Under the pieces are notes generated by a model, which had not been told where the DNA came from, ran no database searches, and worked only from the letters and a program-made list of their open reading frames with translations. DNA of 64,000 nt from Nocardioides sp. zg-DK7169 (lineage in GTDB: Bacteria > Actinomycetota > Actinomycetes > Propionibacteriales > Nocardioidaceae). Shown in pieces: positions 17,646 to 27,013 of the stretch; within the stretch, counting starts at the first letter, position 1; each line of letters begins with the position of its first letter. Where the stretch lies: positions 186,001-250,000 of the forward strand of contig NZ_JABJRA010000005.1 in assembly GCF_013155365.1 (NCBI RefSeq). The letters are read 5' to 3'. Both the position numbers and the translations under genes were made by a program.

Positions 17646-17677
17646 GGGTCCAGTGTGTCAGAAATGTTGATGGACCC
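17646..17677 (-). promoter_or_regulatory. Inverted repeat abutting the Rrf2 start codon
   Basis: GGGTCCA at 17646-17652 and TGGACCC at 17671-17677 form a perfect 7-bp inverted repeat with 18 bp between. One arm touches the ATG and takes the place of a Shine-Dalgarno sequence. Candidate autoregulatory operator or RNA hairpin. Confidence 0.4.
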
Positions 17678-17725
17678 GGTCGACGATCCCCCGGCTGACC
17701 TCGACGGACGCCGGCGGCACCTCGC

Positions 17726-18667
17726 TCAGGCCGTCGGCAGGACGGGGTCCGCGTCGGCGGCGACGACGTCGTCGCCGCCGGAGAGGCGGGCGAGCTCGGT
17801 CTCGGCGGCGCGGGCCGCGCGCTCCTGGCGCACCGCCCACACGATGCCGGAGATCCACGCGACGACCAGGACGATCAGGATCGCGCCGACGGCGACACCG
17901 GAGACGCCGAGGGTCTCGATGATGGTCTTGGCGTTGGTGACGATGATCAGGCCGCCCGCGGCGACACCGAGGACCCGCGCGGCGAGGTGCTTGACCAGCC
18001 AGGCCGCGATGGGGGCGGCCACGACGCCGCCCGCGAGCAGTGCGCCCGCGATGCCCCACTCGATCTCGGAGTGACCCAGCGCCAGCAGGAAGCCCGCCGA
18101 GCCGCCGATCGCCACGAGGAACTCGGAGGTGTCGATCGAGCCGATCACCTTGCGGGGCTCGAGGCGGCCCGAGGAGAGCAGCGTGGTGGTGCCGACCGGG
18201 CCCCAGCCACCGCCGCCGATGGCGTCGAGCGCGCCGCCGACCAGGCCCATCGGGGCGAGCATCGCGGCCGGCGGGCGGCCCTTGAAGGTCGGCCGCTTGC
18301 CGCCGAGCACCAGGAAGCGCCAGATCACGTAGACGCCGAGCGTCAGCAGGATGCCGGCGACCCACGGCTTGGCCACGTCGCCGTCCAGGCTGACCAGGAA
18401 CGTCGCGCCCGCGAACGCGCCGACCAGGCCGGGCACGGCCAGGATGGAGACGGTGCGCCAGTCGACGTTGCCGAGCTTGTGGTGGGAGATGCCGGAGACC
18501 AGCGAGGTCCCGATCTCGGAGAAGTGGACCGCGGCGGAGGCGGCTGCCGGGGCGACGCCCGCGGCGAGCAGCAGCGTGGACGACGTGACGCCGTACGCCA
18601 TGCCGAGCGAGCCGTCGATGAGCTGGGCAAGGAATCCGACGAATCCGAGCACGATGAGCTGACGCAT
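17726..18667 (-). CDS. TauE/SafE-family permease
   Basis: 313 residues from ATG 18665-18667 (MRQLIVLGFVGFLAQLIDGS); a longer in-frame start lacks support. About eight helices in two similar halves with family motifs IDGSLGMAYGVTSST and the repeat-like LDAIGGGGWGPVGTTTLLSS. The family exports sulfite, sulfoacetate or related anions. The cysteine-free Rrf2 regulator downstream supports a sulfur-linked role. Upstream, 18725-18775 is unusually AT-rich for this genome and holds its promoter, but I could not fix an operator there. Confidence 0.88.
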   Translation of the reverse strand: MRQLIVLGFVGFLAQLIDGSLGMAYGVTSSTLLLAAGVAPAAASAAVHFSEIGTSLVSGISHHKLGNVDWRTVSILAVPGLVGAFAGATFLVSLDGDVAKPWVAGILLTLGVYVIWRFLVLGGKRPTFKGRPPAAMLAPMGLVGGALDAIGGGGWGPVGTTTLLSSGRLEPRKVIGSIDTSEFLVAIGGSAGFLLALGHSEIEWGIAGALLAGGVVAAPIAAWLVKHLAARVLGVAAGGLIIVTNAKTIIETLGVSGVAVGAILIVLVVAWISGIVWAVRQERAARAAETELARLSGGDDVVAADADPVLPTA

Positions 18668-18834
18668 GAAGGTTGCACCCTTGGATCGATCGGTGACTGC
18701 ACCTGCCACCGAGCGGACATGAGAAAACGATCAGACCCCTGAAGTCTTAATCTGACCGACTCTATCCACTTTAGCGTAACGCCCGACAGGGGCCACTATG
18801 GCGCGAGCGTGTCGGCTGGCACTCCCTCGACGTC

Positions 18835-18883
18835 TTGCCCGGCGCCGAGACCCGCACTACGATGGTTGTTACTGGCCAGTAAC
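18835..18883 (+). promoter_or_regulatory. fadE5 promoter with 16-bp palindromic operator
   Basis: -35 TTGCCC (18835-18840) and -10 TACGAT (18858-18863) are 17 bp apart. Four bases downstream is the perfect palindrome GTTACTGGCCAGTAAC (18868-18883), placed over the expected transcription start. This is the position and form of a TetR-type repressor site. The regulator is not in the window. Confidence 0.7.
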
Positions 18884-18935
18884 GACGTCCCGCATCCGGG
18901 CTGGCCCCGTTCCCGAGACACGAAAAGGTGGGTCC

Positions 18936-20816
18936 GTGAGCCACTACAAGAGCAACCTTCGCGACATCGAGTTCAACCTCTTCGAGGTCCTGGGCCGCGA
19001 CCAGATCCTGGGCAGCGGGCCGTTCGCGGAGGTCGACACCGACACCGCTCGCGAGATCCTGGCCGAGGTCGAGCGGATCTCGCGCGAGGACCTCGCCGCG
19101 TCGTACGAGGACAGCGACCGCAACCCGCCGGTCTTCGACCCGAAGACCAACACGGCGCCGATCCCTGAGTCGTTCCAGAAGAGCTACCGCGCCTGGATGG
19201 ACGCGGAGTACTGGCGCCTGCAGATCAACGAGGAGCTCGGCGGCACCCCCGCCCCCTCCAGCCTGAACTGGGCGCTCGCGGAGATGATCCTCGGCTCCAA
19301 CGCCCCCATCTGGATGTACGCCGCCGGCGCGCCGTTCGCCGGTGTCGTGCACCGCAACGGCAACGAGCGCGACAAGCGCATCGCCGAGATCATGGTCGAG
19401 CGTCAGTGGGGCGCCACCATGGTGCTCACCGAGCCCGACGCGGGCTCCGACGTCGGCGCCGGCCGCTCGAAGGCCACGCTCAACGACGACGGCTCGTGGA
19501 ACATCACCGGCGTGAAGCGGTTCATCACCTCCGCCGAGCACGACATGAGCGAGAACATCATGCACATGGTGCTCGCCCGCCCCGAGGGCGTCGAGGGGGT
19601 CGGCGGCCCGGGCACCAAGGGCCTGTCGCTGTTCCTGGTCCCGAAGTACCACTTCGACCACCAGACCGGTGAGCTCACCGGCGAGCGCAACGGCGTCTAC
19701 GTCACCAACGTCGAGCACAAGATGGGCATCAAGGTCTCCAACACCTGCGAGCTGACCTTCGGCGACCCCCAGGTCGGCGGCGGCGAGCCCGCCCGCGGCT
19801 GGCTGCTCGGCGAGGTCCACAACGGCATCGCGCAGATGTTCCAGGTCATCGAGAACGCCCGGATGATGGTCGGCACCAAGGCCATCGCGACGCTGTCGAC
19901 CGGCTACCTCAACGCGCTGGAGTACGCCAAGACCCGCGTCCAGGGCGCCGACCTCACCCGCTCGGGCGACAAGACCGCCCCGCGCGTGACGATCACCCAG
20001 CACCCCGACGTGCGTCGCTCGCTGATGGTGCAGAAGTCCTTCGCCGAGGCCATGCGCGCCCTGGTGCTCTACACCGCCACCTGGCAGGACGACGTGATGC
20101 TCGCCGAGCACGCCGGCGAGACCGACACCGACGCCTACCGGCTGGCCAACGCGGTCAACGACCTGCTGCTCCCGATCGTCAAGGGCTACGGCTCCGAGCG
20201 CTCGTGGGTCCTGCTCGGCACCGAGTCGCTGCAGACCTTCGGCGGCTCCGGCTTCCTGCAGGAGTACCCGCTCGAGCAGTACGTCCGCGACGCGAAGATC
20301 GACACCCTCTACGAGGGCACCACCGCGATCCAGGGCCAGGACCTCTTCTTCCGCAAGATCGTCAAGGACCAGGGCCGCGCCCTGGGCCACCTCGCGGCGC
20401 AGATCAAGGAGCTCGTCGAGGACGAGAACGGCAACGCCCGCCTCAAGAACGAGCGCGCCCTGCTCGCCACGGCCCTCGAGGACGCCAACGCCCTGGTCGG
20501 CCACATGATCAACGACCTGATGTCGGCCGAGGCCGACGTGCGCAACCTCTACAAGGTGGGCCTCAACACCAGCCGCCTGCTGATGGTGCTCGGCGACGTG
20601 GTGTGCGGCTGGCTGCTGCTGCGCCAGGCCGAGGTCGCCATCGCCAAGCTCGACGACGCCGACTCCCTGTCGACCAAGGACAAGGCCTTCTACGAGGGCA
20701 AGGTCGCCGCGGCGCAGTTCTTCGCCCAGTACAACCTGCCGAAGATCAGCGCCGAGCGCGCCATCGCCGAGGCCACCGACCTGTCGGTCATGGACCTCTC
20801 CGAGGACGCCTTCTAA
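18936..20816 (+). CDS. fadE5: Long-form acyl-CoA dehydrogenase (FadE5-like)
   Basis: 626 residues from GTG 18936, with AAAGGTGG about 5 bp upstream. The N-terminus ([19 protein letters not shown]) closely resembles mycobacterial FadE5, and the length fits that long-form class with a C-terminal acyl-CoA dehydrogenase extension. Motifs: [10 protein letters not shown] for FAD/substrate contact, and the catalytic glutamate Glu460 in [17 protein letters not shown]. It carries out the first oxidation of fatty-acid beta-oxidation, giving electrons to ETF and so probably to the EtfD-like reductase at the window start. Regulated by a palindromic operator; ended by a strong hairpin, so monocistronic. 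Confidence 0.92.
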   Translation: MSHYKSNLRDIEFNLFEVLGRDQILGSGPFAEVDTDTAREILAEVERISREDLAASYEDSDRNPPVFDPKTNTAPIPESFQKSYRAWMDAEYWRLQINEELGGTPAPSSLNWALAEMILGSNAPIWMYAAGAPFAGVVHRNGNERDKRIAEIMVERQWGATMVLTEPDAGSDVGAGRSKATLNDDGSWNITGVKRFITSAEHDMSENIMHMVLARPEGVEGVGGPGTKGLSLFLVPKYHFDHQTGELTGERNGVYVTNVEHKMGIKVSNTCELTFGDPQVGGGEPARGWLLGEVHNGIAQMFQVIENARMMVGTKAIATLSTGYLNALEYAKTRVQGADLTRSGDKTAPRVTITQHPDVRRSLMVQKSFAEAMRALVLYTATWQDDVMLAEHAGETDTDAYRLANAVNDLLLPIVKGYGSERSWVLLGTESLQTFGGSGFLQEYPLEQYVRDAKIDTLYEGTTAIQGQDLFFRKIVKDQGRALGHLAAQIKELVEDENGNARLKNERALLATALEDANALVGHMINDLMSAEADVRNLYKVGLNTSRLLMVLGDVVCGWLLLRQAEVAIAKLDDADSLSTKDKAFYEGKVAAAQFFAQYNLPKISAERAIAEATDLSVMDLSEDAF

Positions 20817-20866
20817 GGCACTCCCCCCGGCTCCGCCGGTCCCCACCCGGGTTCCGACACCCTCTG

Positions 20867-20902
20867 CGACGGCCCCCGTCTCGACCGAGACGGGGGCCGT
20901 CG
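20867..20902 (+). terminator. Strong intrinsic-type hairpin after fadE5
   Basis: A perfect 16-bp stem (arms 20867-20882 and 20887-20902, loop GACC) starts 50 bp after the fadE5 stop. It isolates fadE5 from the mrp operon. No U-tract follows. Confidence 0.85.
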
Positions 20903-21008
20903 TGGGTCCACCTCGACGCCGCGGGGACGAGGCGCTACTGCCCGCCCCGTAGAATCGCGGTACCGCCATCTGTCGTCTCTGCCGCCATCGGCTCCGAAGG
21001 GCTGGTCC

Positions 21009-23939
21009 TTGCTGATCCTGGTCGCCGCACTCCTGGCGATGTCGGCGGCCTGCCCGTGGCTCGTGCGCCGCTGGGGCCGTCGCGCCTTCCTCATCGTCGC
21101 CCTCGGGCCCCTCGCCGGAACGGTGTGGGTGGCCGCCCAGGGCCCCGCGATCTCCCGCGGGGAGGTACTGAGCGAGGCCCATCCGTGGGTCCAGTCCATC
21201 GGCATGGAGCTGGCGTTCCGCATGGGGGCGCTGCAGTGGCTCCTCGCCATGATCGTCCTCGGCGTCGGCACGCTCGTCCTTGCCTACTGCACGTGGTACT
21301 TCCGCAAGGACAGTCTCGGTGTGCCCCGCTTCGCCGGCGTGCTGACGGCGTTCGTGGCCGCGATGCTCGGCCTGGTCCTCGCCGACGACCTGCTGCTGCT
21401 CTACGTCTTCTGGGAGCTGACCACGGTCTTCTCCTTCCTGCTGATCGGTCACGACCCGGCCCGCCGCGCCAGCCGCCAGGCGGCGATCCAGGCGCTGGTG
21501 GTCACCACCTTCGGCGGCCTCAGCATGCTGGTCGGCGCGCTGATCCTGGGCCACGCGGGCGGCACCCACCGGATCAGCGAGCTGCTCGCCGACCCGCCGA
21601 GCGGGGTCGCGGTCACCGTCGCGGTGCACCTGCTCCTGGTCGGCGCGATCAGCAAGTCCGCGCTGGTCCCCTTCCACTTCTGGCTGCCGGCCGCGATGGC
21701 CGCGCCCACCCCGGTCAGCGCCTACCTGCACGCCGCCTCGATGGTGAAGGCCGGCGTCTACCTGGTCGCCCTGCTCGCCCCGGTGTACGCCGGGGTCGAC
21801 GGCTGGCGCCCGGTGCTGCTGGTCCTCGGCATCGTCACGATGCTGCTCGGCGGGCTGCGCGCGCTGCGCCAGACCGACCTCAAGCTGCTCCTCGCCTACG
21901 GCACCGTGAGCCAGCTGGGCTTCCTGGTGATGGTGCTCGGCATCGGCACCCGCAGCGCCCTGCTCGCCGGCCTCGGCCTGATGCTGGCCCACGGGCTGTT
22001 CAAGGCGACCCTCTTCCTGGTCGTCGGCATCATCGACCGCAGCGCCGGCACCCGCGACCTGCGCCGCCTCAGCGGCCTGGGCCGGAAGATGCCGGTCGTG
22101 GCGGGCGCCGCGATCCTCGCCGCCGCGTCGATGGCCGGCGTACCGCCGCTCCTGGGCTACGTCGCCAAGGAGAGCATCCTGGTCGCGATGCTCGACGTCG
22201 CGAAGGAGGGTGACGGCACCGGCCTCGCCGGCGCGGTCGGCTGGCTCGCGCTGGCCGGCGTCGTGGTCGGCTCGCTGCTGACCGCCGCCTACTCCGCCCG
22301 TTTCGTGTGGGGCGCCTTCGCCACCCGCGACGTCGAGGAGCAGCCGAGCGTCGCCCCCGTCCACGCCGGCTTCGCCGCCGGCCCGGTGATCCTCGCCGGC
22401 CTGTCGCTGGCCCTCGGCTTCCTGGGCCGCCCGGTCACCGAGATGCTCGCGCCGTACCTCGAGGAGGTGCCGGAGGGCGTCCACCACGCCGAGCTCTCGC
22501 TGTGGCACGGCCTCGGGCTGCCGCTGCTGCTCACCCTGCTGGCCCTCGCCGGCGGCGCCCTGCTGTTCGTGTTCCGCGCCCAGGTCGCGCGCCTGCAGTC
22601 GCTGTGGTCCCTGGACTGGAGCTTCGAGCGCGCCTACCGCGACGGCATGCGGGTCCTCGACCGCACCGCCGTCGAGGTGACCGGTGTCGTGCAGCGAGGC
22701 TCCGCCTCGGCGTACCTCGCGATCATCCTGGCCGTCGTGGTCGTCGTGCCCGGCTCCACGCTCATCGGCGCCTGGAGCGACATCGACGTCGAGGCGTGGG
22801 AGCACCCCGCGCAGGCCGTGATCGGCGCGGTCACCGTCGCCGGTGCCCTGATGGCGACCCGGTCGCGCCGGCGCCTGCGTGCGGTCCTGCTGGCCGGTGC
22901 CACCGGCTACGGCACCGCGCTGCTCTTCGTCATGCAGGGCGCACCCGACCTCGCGCTGACCCAGGTCCTGGTCGAGACCCTGACCGTCGTGGTCTTCGTG
23001 CTGGCGCTGCGCCGGATGCCGGAGTACTTCACCGACCGGCCGCTGTCGCGCCAGCGCTACTGGCGGATGGCCCTCGGCCTGGCCGTGGCGCTCGTGTCGG
23101 CCGGCTTCATGCTCGTCGCCGCCGGCGCCCGCATCGCCGACCCGGTGTCGCTGATGCTTCCCCAGGAGGCCGTCGACTACGGCGGCGGCAAGAACATCGT
23201 CAACGTGATCCTCGTGGACGCGCGTGCCTGGGACACCTTCGGCGAGATCACCGTCCTCGTCGCCGCCGCGACCGGCGTCGCGAGCCTGATCTTCGTCAAC
23301 ACCCGCGGCACCGGCATCCGCCGCGTGCACGAGATCCCCTACCCGCCGACCGTGCGCAAGCAGCCGACGTCCCCCGGGCGCCGCCCGTGGCTCGCCGCGC
23401 CCCGCACGCTGCCGCCGGAGAGCCGCTCGATCATCTTCGAGGTGGTCACCCGGCTGATGTTCCACACGATCGTCGTCTTCTCGATCTACCTGCTCCTGGT
23501 CGGCCACAACGAGCCCGGCGGCGGCTTCGCCGCGGGCATGGTCACCGGCCTCGCGCTGGTGGTGCGCTACCTCGTGGGCGGTCGCTACGAGCTCGATGAG
23601 GCGGCCCCGGTCGACGCCGGCCGACTCATCGGCGGCGGCCTCGCGGTGGCCGCGCTGGCCGCCGTGCTGCCGCTGGCCTTCGGCGGCTCGATCCTGCAGA
23701 GCGCGATCGTCGACCTGCACCTCCCGGCCCTCGGCAAGCTGCACCTGGTCACCTCCGCGCTCTTCGACATCGGCGTCTACCTCGTCGTCGTCGGCCTGGT
23801 CCTGGACCTGCTGCGGGCGCTCGGGTCGCACATCGACCGCCAGGTCGTGCGCGCACGCCGCGAGTCCGAGGAGGAGCTCGTGAACGAGCCCGTAGCCGGG
23901 GAGACGCCCGGCACCGAGCAGGAGGCGACCCGCGCGTGA
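21009..23939 (+). CDS. mrpA: Mrp Na+/H+ antiporter subunit A fused to subunit B
   Basis: 976 residues from a TTG at 21009 with GAAGGG upstream; TTG is the only start that fits the helix boundary. The first ~730 residues are the NuoL-like MrpA proton-channel subunit (DDLLLLYVFWELTTVFSFLL, HAASMVKAGVYLVA, LAYGTVSQLGFLV) followed by the MbhD/MbhE-like region (QGAPDLALTQVLVETLTVVV). From about residue 810 it continues as MrpB/MnhB (FHTIVVFSIYLLLVGHNEPG, GGFAAGMVTGLAL). No separate mrpB exists, so A and B are one chain. Heads the operon mrpA-C-D-E-F-G, each joined by 4-bp overlaps; the complex exports Na+ against H+. A -10-like TAGAAT is at 20950. Confidence 0.94.
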   Translation: MLILVAALLAMSAACPWLVRRWGRRAFLIVALGPLAGTVWVAAQGPAISRGEVLSEAHPWVQSIGMELAFRMGALQWLLAMIVLGVGTLVLAYCTWYFRKDSLGVPRFAGVLTAFVAAMLGLVLADDLLLLYVFWELTTVFSFLLIGHDPARRASRQAAIQALVVTTFGGLSMLVGALILGHAGGTHRISELLADPPSGVAVTVAVHLLLVGAISKSALVPFHFWLPAAMAAPTPVSAYLHAASMVKAGVYLVALLAPVYAGVDGWRPVLLVLGIVTMLLGGLRALRQTDLKLLLAYGTVSQLGFLVMVLGIGTRSALLAGLGLMLAHGLFKATLFLVVGIIDRSAGTRDLRRLSGLGRKMPVVAGAAILAAASMAGVPPLLGYVAKESILVAMLDVAKEGDGTGLAGAVGWLALAGVVVGSLLTAAYSARFVWGAFATRDVEEQPSVAPVHAGFAAGPVILAGLSLALGFLGRPVTEMLAPYLEEVPEGVHHAELSLWHGLGLPLLLTLLALAGGALLFVFRAQVARLQSLWSLDWSFERAYRDGMRVLDRTAVEVTGVVQRGSASAYLAIILAVVVVVPGSTLIGAWSDIDVEAWEHPAQAVIGAVTVAGALMATRSRRRLRAVLLAGATGYGTALLFVMQGAPDLALTQVLVETLTVVVFVLALRRMPEYFTDRPLSRQRYWRMALGLAVALVSAGFMLVAAGARIADPVSLMLPQEAVDYGGGKNIVNVILVDARAWDTFGEITVLVAAATGVASLIFVNTRGTGIRRVHEIPYPPTVRKQPTSPGRRPWLAAPRTLPPESRSIIFEVVTRLMFHTIVVFSIYLLLVGHNEPGGGFAAGMVTGLALVVRYLVGGRYELDEAAPVDAGRLIGGGLAVAALAAVLPLAFGGSILQSAIVDLHLPALGKLHLVTSALFDIGVYLVVVGLVLDLLRALGSHIDRQVVRARRESEEELVNEPVAGETPGTEQEATRA

Positions 23940-24469
23940 ACGACATCAACCTGACCCTGGTCGTGGTCTCCGCCGCCCTGCTCGGCTGCGGGGTCTACCT
24001 GCTGCTCGAGCGCAGCCTGTCGCGGGTGCTCGTCGGCCTGGTGATGATGGGCAACGGCGTCAGCCTGGCCTTCCTCGTCGCCGGCGGGCCGGCCGGCAGC
24101 GCGCCGATCATCGGCTCCGAGAGCGGCGACGCCTCCGAGATGGCCGACCCGCTCCCCCAGGCGATGGTGCTGACCGCGATCGTGATCACCCTGGCCACGA
24201 CGGCGTTCGTGCTGGCGATGGCCTACCGCAGCTGGCAGCTCAACGGCCACGACGACGTGCAGGACGACGTCGAGGACGCCGCGATCCGCCGGATGGCCGC
24301 CACCGACGTCACCTCCGAGGCGTACGGCGCCGCCAGCGACGACGAGGACACCGACGTGAGCGACGACCCACGCGAGAGCGACGAGACCCCCGCGGCTCCC
24401 GAGCCCGGCGGCGCCGCCCCTCTCGCCACGGCGCTCGACGCCGTGCCCGGAACGGAGCCCCGCCCGTGA
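23936..24469 (+). CDS. mrpC: Mrp Na+/H+ antiporter subunit C
   Basis: 177 residues; GTG overlaps the mrpA stop (GTGA). The first ~100 residues are three helices of the NuoK-like MrpC fold (ERSLSRVLVGLVMMGNGVSL, PQAMVLTAIVITLATTAFVL). The usual subunit is about 110-125 residues; here an acidic, Pro/Ala-rich cytoplasmic tail of about 75 residues (DDVQDDVEDAAIRR onward) is added. The tail is probably disordered. Confidence 0.93.
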   Translation: MNDINLTLVVVSAALLGCGVYLLLERSLSRVLVGLVMMGNGVSLAFLVAGGPAGSAPIIGSESGDASEMADPLPQAMVLTAIVITLATTAFVLAMAYRSWQLNGHDDVQDDVEDAAIRRMAATDVTSEAYGAASDDEDTDVSDDPRESDETPAAPEPGGAAPLATALDAVPGTEPRP

Positions 24470-26148
24470 GCGCCCTGATCCCCCTTCCCGTCCTGCTGCC
24501 GATCCTCGGCGCCGGGCTCTCCCTGGTGCTCGGCCAGCACCCGCGCCTGCAACGCCTGATCAGCGTGGTCGTGCTCGCCTCCATCGTGGTCGTCGCCGCG
24601 ATCCTGATGGTCGCGGCCGACACCGAGGGCCCGCAGGTGCTCTGGGTCGGCGGCTGGACCGAGACCCTCGGCATCGTGCTCGTCGCCGACCGGCTCGCGG
24701 CGCTGATGCTGCTCGTGAGCGCGACGGTGACCCTCGCGGTCCTGGCGTACTCGCTCGGCCAGGGCATGACCGAGGACGAGGAGAACGCGACCCTCTCCGT
24801 CTACCACCCGACGTTCCTGGTGCTGGTGGCCGGCGTCGCGAACGCGTTCCTCGCCGGCGACCTGTTCAACCTGTTCGTCAGCTTCGAGATGCTGCTCTTC
24901 GCCAGCTACGTGCTGCTGACCCTCGGCGGCACCGCGACCCGGCTGCGCGCGGGCACCATCTACGTCCTGGTCAACCTGCTGTCCTCGACGCTGTTCCTGA
25001 TCTCCCTGGCGGTCGTCTACGCCGCCACCGGCACGCTGACCCTGGCCCACCTGGCCGAGCGGATCGCCGACCTCCCCGACCACGTCGCGCTGATGATCCA
25101 GCTGCTGCTGCTCACGACGTTCGCGATCAAGGCCGCCGTCTTCCCGCTGTCCTTCTGGCTCCCGGACAGCTACCCGACCGCGCCCGCCCCGGTCACCGCG
25201 GTCTTCGCTGGCCTGCTCACCAAGGTCGGCGTCTACGCGATCCTGCGCATCCAGACCCTGCTGTTCCCCGACAGCCCGCTCACGGACCTGCTGATGTGGG
25301 CCGCCCTGCTGACGATGCTCGTCGGCATCCTGGGCGCCATCGCGCAGTCCGACATCAAGCGCATGCTCTCCTTCACCCTGGTCAGCCACATCGGCTACCT
25401 CGTGCTGGGCATCGCGCTGGCCAGCTCGGCGGGCGTCGCCGGCACGATCTTCTACGTCGTGCACCACATCACCGTGCAGACCGCGCTCTTCTTGGTGGTG
25501 GGACTGGTCGAGCGCCGGGCCGGCAGCACCTCGCTGATGCGCGTCGGCGGCCTGGCCCGGATCGCCCCGCTGCTCGCCCTGCTCTTCTTCGTGCCAGCGA
25601 TGAACCTCGCCGGCATCCCGCCGTTCTCCGGGTTCATCGGCAAGGTCGGGCTGCTCCAGGCCGCGCAGGACCAGGGCTCCACGCTCGCCTGGGCGTTGGT
25701 CGTCGGCGGCGTGCTCACCAGCCTGCTCACCCTGTACGCCGTCACGAAGACCTGGGCGGTCGCGTTCTGGCGCACCCCCGCCGAGGCCCACGAGGCGCTC
25801 GAGGAGATCGCCGAGCGGGACCCGGGCTACGGCGCGCTGTCCTCCGCCGAGCACCGCGGCCACGTGCACACCCCGCGGGGCTCGCTGTCGCTGGCCGCGA
25901 TCGAGGAGGCCCGCCGCCTGGGCGACGACGACCTGCCCGACCGCGACTTCCACCAGCTCATCAAGGACGGCGACGACACCCCGCACATGCCGCGCAGCAT
26001 GGTGCTGCCTGCGGCGTTCCTGGTCACCGCCAGCGTCGCGCTCACGGTCGTCGCCGGCCCGCTGTTCGCCTACAGCGACCGGGCCTCGAACGACCTGCTG
26101 GACCGCACGCCGTACCTCTCCTCGGTGCTGACCGGAGACGAGCAGTGA
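24466..26148 (+). CDS. mrpD: Mrp Na+/H+ antiporter subunit D
   Basis: 560 residues; GTG overlaps the mrpC stop. NuoN/NuoM-like proton-channel subunit with 14 helices: FNLFVSFEMLLFASYVLLTL with the conserved Glu, FAIKAAVFPLSFWLPDSYPT with Lys, and SDIKRMLSFTLVSHIGYLVL. A cytoplasmic insert of ~80 residues (AHEALEEIAERDPGYGAL onward) lies before the last helix. Confidence 0.94.
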   Translation: MSALIPLPVLLPILGAGLSLVLGQHPRLQRLISVVVLASIVVVAAILMVAADTEGPQVLWVGGWTETLGIVLVADRLAALMLLVSATVTLAVLAYSLGQGMTEDEENATLSVYHPTFLVLVAGVANAFLAGDLFNLFVSFEMLLFASYVLLTLGGTATRLRAGTIYVLVNLLSSTLFLISLAVVYAATGTLTLAHLAERIADLPDHVALMIQLLLLTTFAIKAAVFPLSFWLPDSYPTAPAPVTAVFAGLLTKVGVYAILRIQTLLFPDSPLTDLLMWAALLTMLVGILGAIAQSDIKRMLSFTLVSHIGYLVLGIALASSAGVAGTIFYVVHHITVQTALFLVVGLVERRAGSTSLMRVGGLARIAPLLALLFFVPAMNLAGIPPFSGFIGKVGLLQAAQDQGSTLAWALVVGGVLTSLLTLYAVTKTWAVAFWRTPAEAHEALEEIAERDPGYGALSSAEHRGHVHTPRGSLSLAAIEEARRLGDDDLPDRDFHQLIKDGDDTPHMPRSMVLPAAFLVTASVALTVVAGPLFAYSDRASNDLLDRTPYLSSVLTGDEQ

Positions 26149-26714
26149 GCCCGAAGGTGACCCCGCGTCGCGACGGCAGCGTGAAGCCCAGCCGCTACCG
26201 CGCCGTGCAGCCGGGCGCGCTGGTGTGGCTCACGCTGGTCTGGATGGCGCTGTGGGGCGACGTGACGCCGATGCTGGTGGTCTCGGGGCTGCTGCTGGCC
26301 GTGGTGGTCTGCCTGGTCTTCCCGCTCCCGCCGGTCGAGCTCAACCTCACCGTCCACCCGTGGCGCGCGCTGCTGCTGACCGGACGGTTCCTCATCGACA
26401 TCGCGGTGGCGAGCGTGCAGGTCGCCGGGGTGGTGCTGCGGCGCCGCCCGGTGCGCAACGCCGTGGTCGCGGTCGACCTGGAGACCACCTCCGACTTCGT
26501 GCTCACCGGCGTGGCCTCGATGCTGTCGCTGGTCCCGGGCTCGGTCGTCGTGGAGGCGCGCCGCTCCACCCACACCCTCTACCTCCACGTGCTCGACGTG
26601 GACGACGAGGCGGCCGCGGACCGGTTCCGCGCCCGGGCTCTCGCCCAGGAGCAGCGGTTCCTGGCCGCCTTCACGCCTCGACCCGACCCCGCGACCGAGG
26701 CAGGCACCGCATGA
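26145..26714 (+). CDS. mrpE: Mrp Na+/H+ antiporter subunit E
   Basis: 189 residues from the GTG overlapping the mrpD stop. Two N-terminal helices (ALVWLTLVWMALWGDVTPML, VVSGLLLAVVVCLVFPLP) then the soluble MrpE domain with the family block ASMLSLVPGSVVVEARRST and TLYLHVLDVDD. A small membrane-associated subunit needed for complex assembly in studied Mrp systems. Confidence 0.92.
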   Translation: MSPKVTPRRDGSVKPSRYRAVQPGALVWLTLVWMALWGDVTPMLVVSGLLLAVVVCLVFPLPPVELNLTVHPWRALLLTGRFLIDIAVASVQVAGVVLRRRPVRNAVVAVDLETTSDFVLTGVASMLSLVPGSVVVEARRSTHTLYLHVLDVDDEAAADRFRARALAQEQRFLAAFTPRPDPATEAGTA

Positions 26715-27013
26715 CCCTCGTCCTGATCGCGGCCAGCGTGATGCTGGGCACCGCCGCCCTGCTGACGGTGATCCGGCTGACCATCGGCCCCACCATCCTG
26801 GACCGCAGCGTGGCCCTCGACGTGCTGATGGCCGTCACCATCTGCGGGATCGCGGTGTACTCCGCCCACCGCCACACGACGTACGCGCTGCCGGTGCTGG
26901 TGGTGCTCGCCATGGTCGGCTTCGTCGGATCGGTGAGCATCGCGCGCTACGCGAGCGGCACCGACGACGTCGAGGCCGAGGACGACAACGACGACCACCG
27001 GGGGCATCCGTGA
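26711..27013 (+). CDS. mrpF: Mrp Na+/H+ antiporter subunit F
   Basis: 100 residues; ATG overlaps the mrpE stop (ATGA). Three helices with the signature IRLTIGPTILDRSVALDVLM. Short acidic and His-containing tail (DDNDDHRGHP). Confidence 0.93.
   Translation: MTLVLIAASVMLGTAALLTVIRLTIGPTILDRSVALDVLMAVTICGIAVYSAHRHTTYALPVLVVLAMVGFVGSVSIARYASGTDDVEAEDDNDDHRGHP

Noticed and set aside
18725..18775. Rrf2/CymR operator upstream of the TauE gene
   Set aside because: Only 4-bp inverted matches (AGTC...GACT) are visible; not better than chance in an AT-richer patch.
18771..23831. Minus-strand open frame of 1686 codons opposite fadE5 and mrpA
   Set aside because: Low-complexity Gln/Asp/Arg/Gly-rich translation with no domain; it mirrors the codon bias of two clear genes on the other strand, a common artefact at this GC content.
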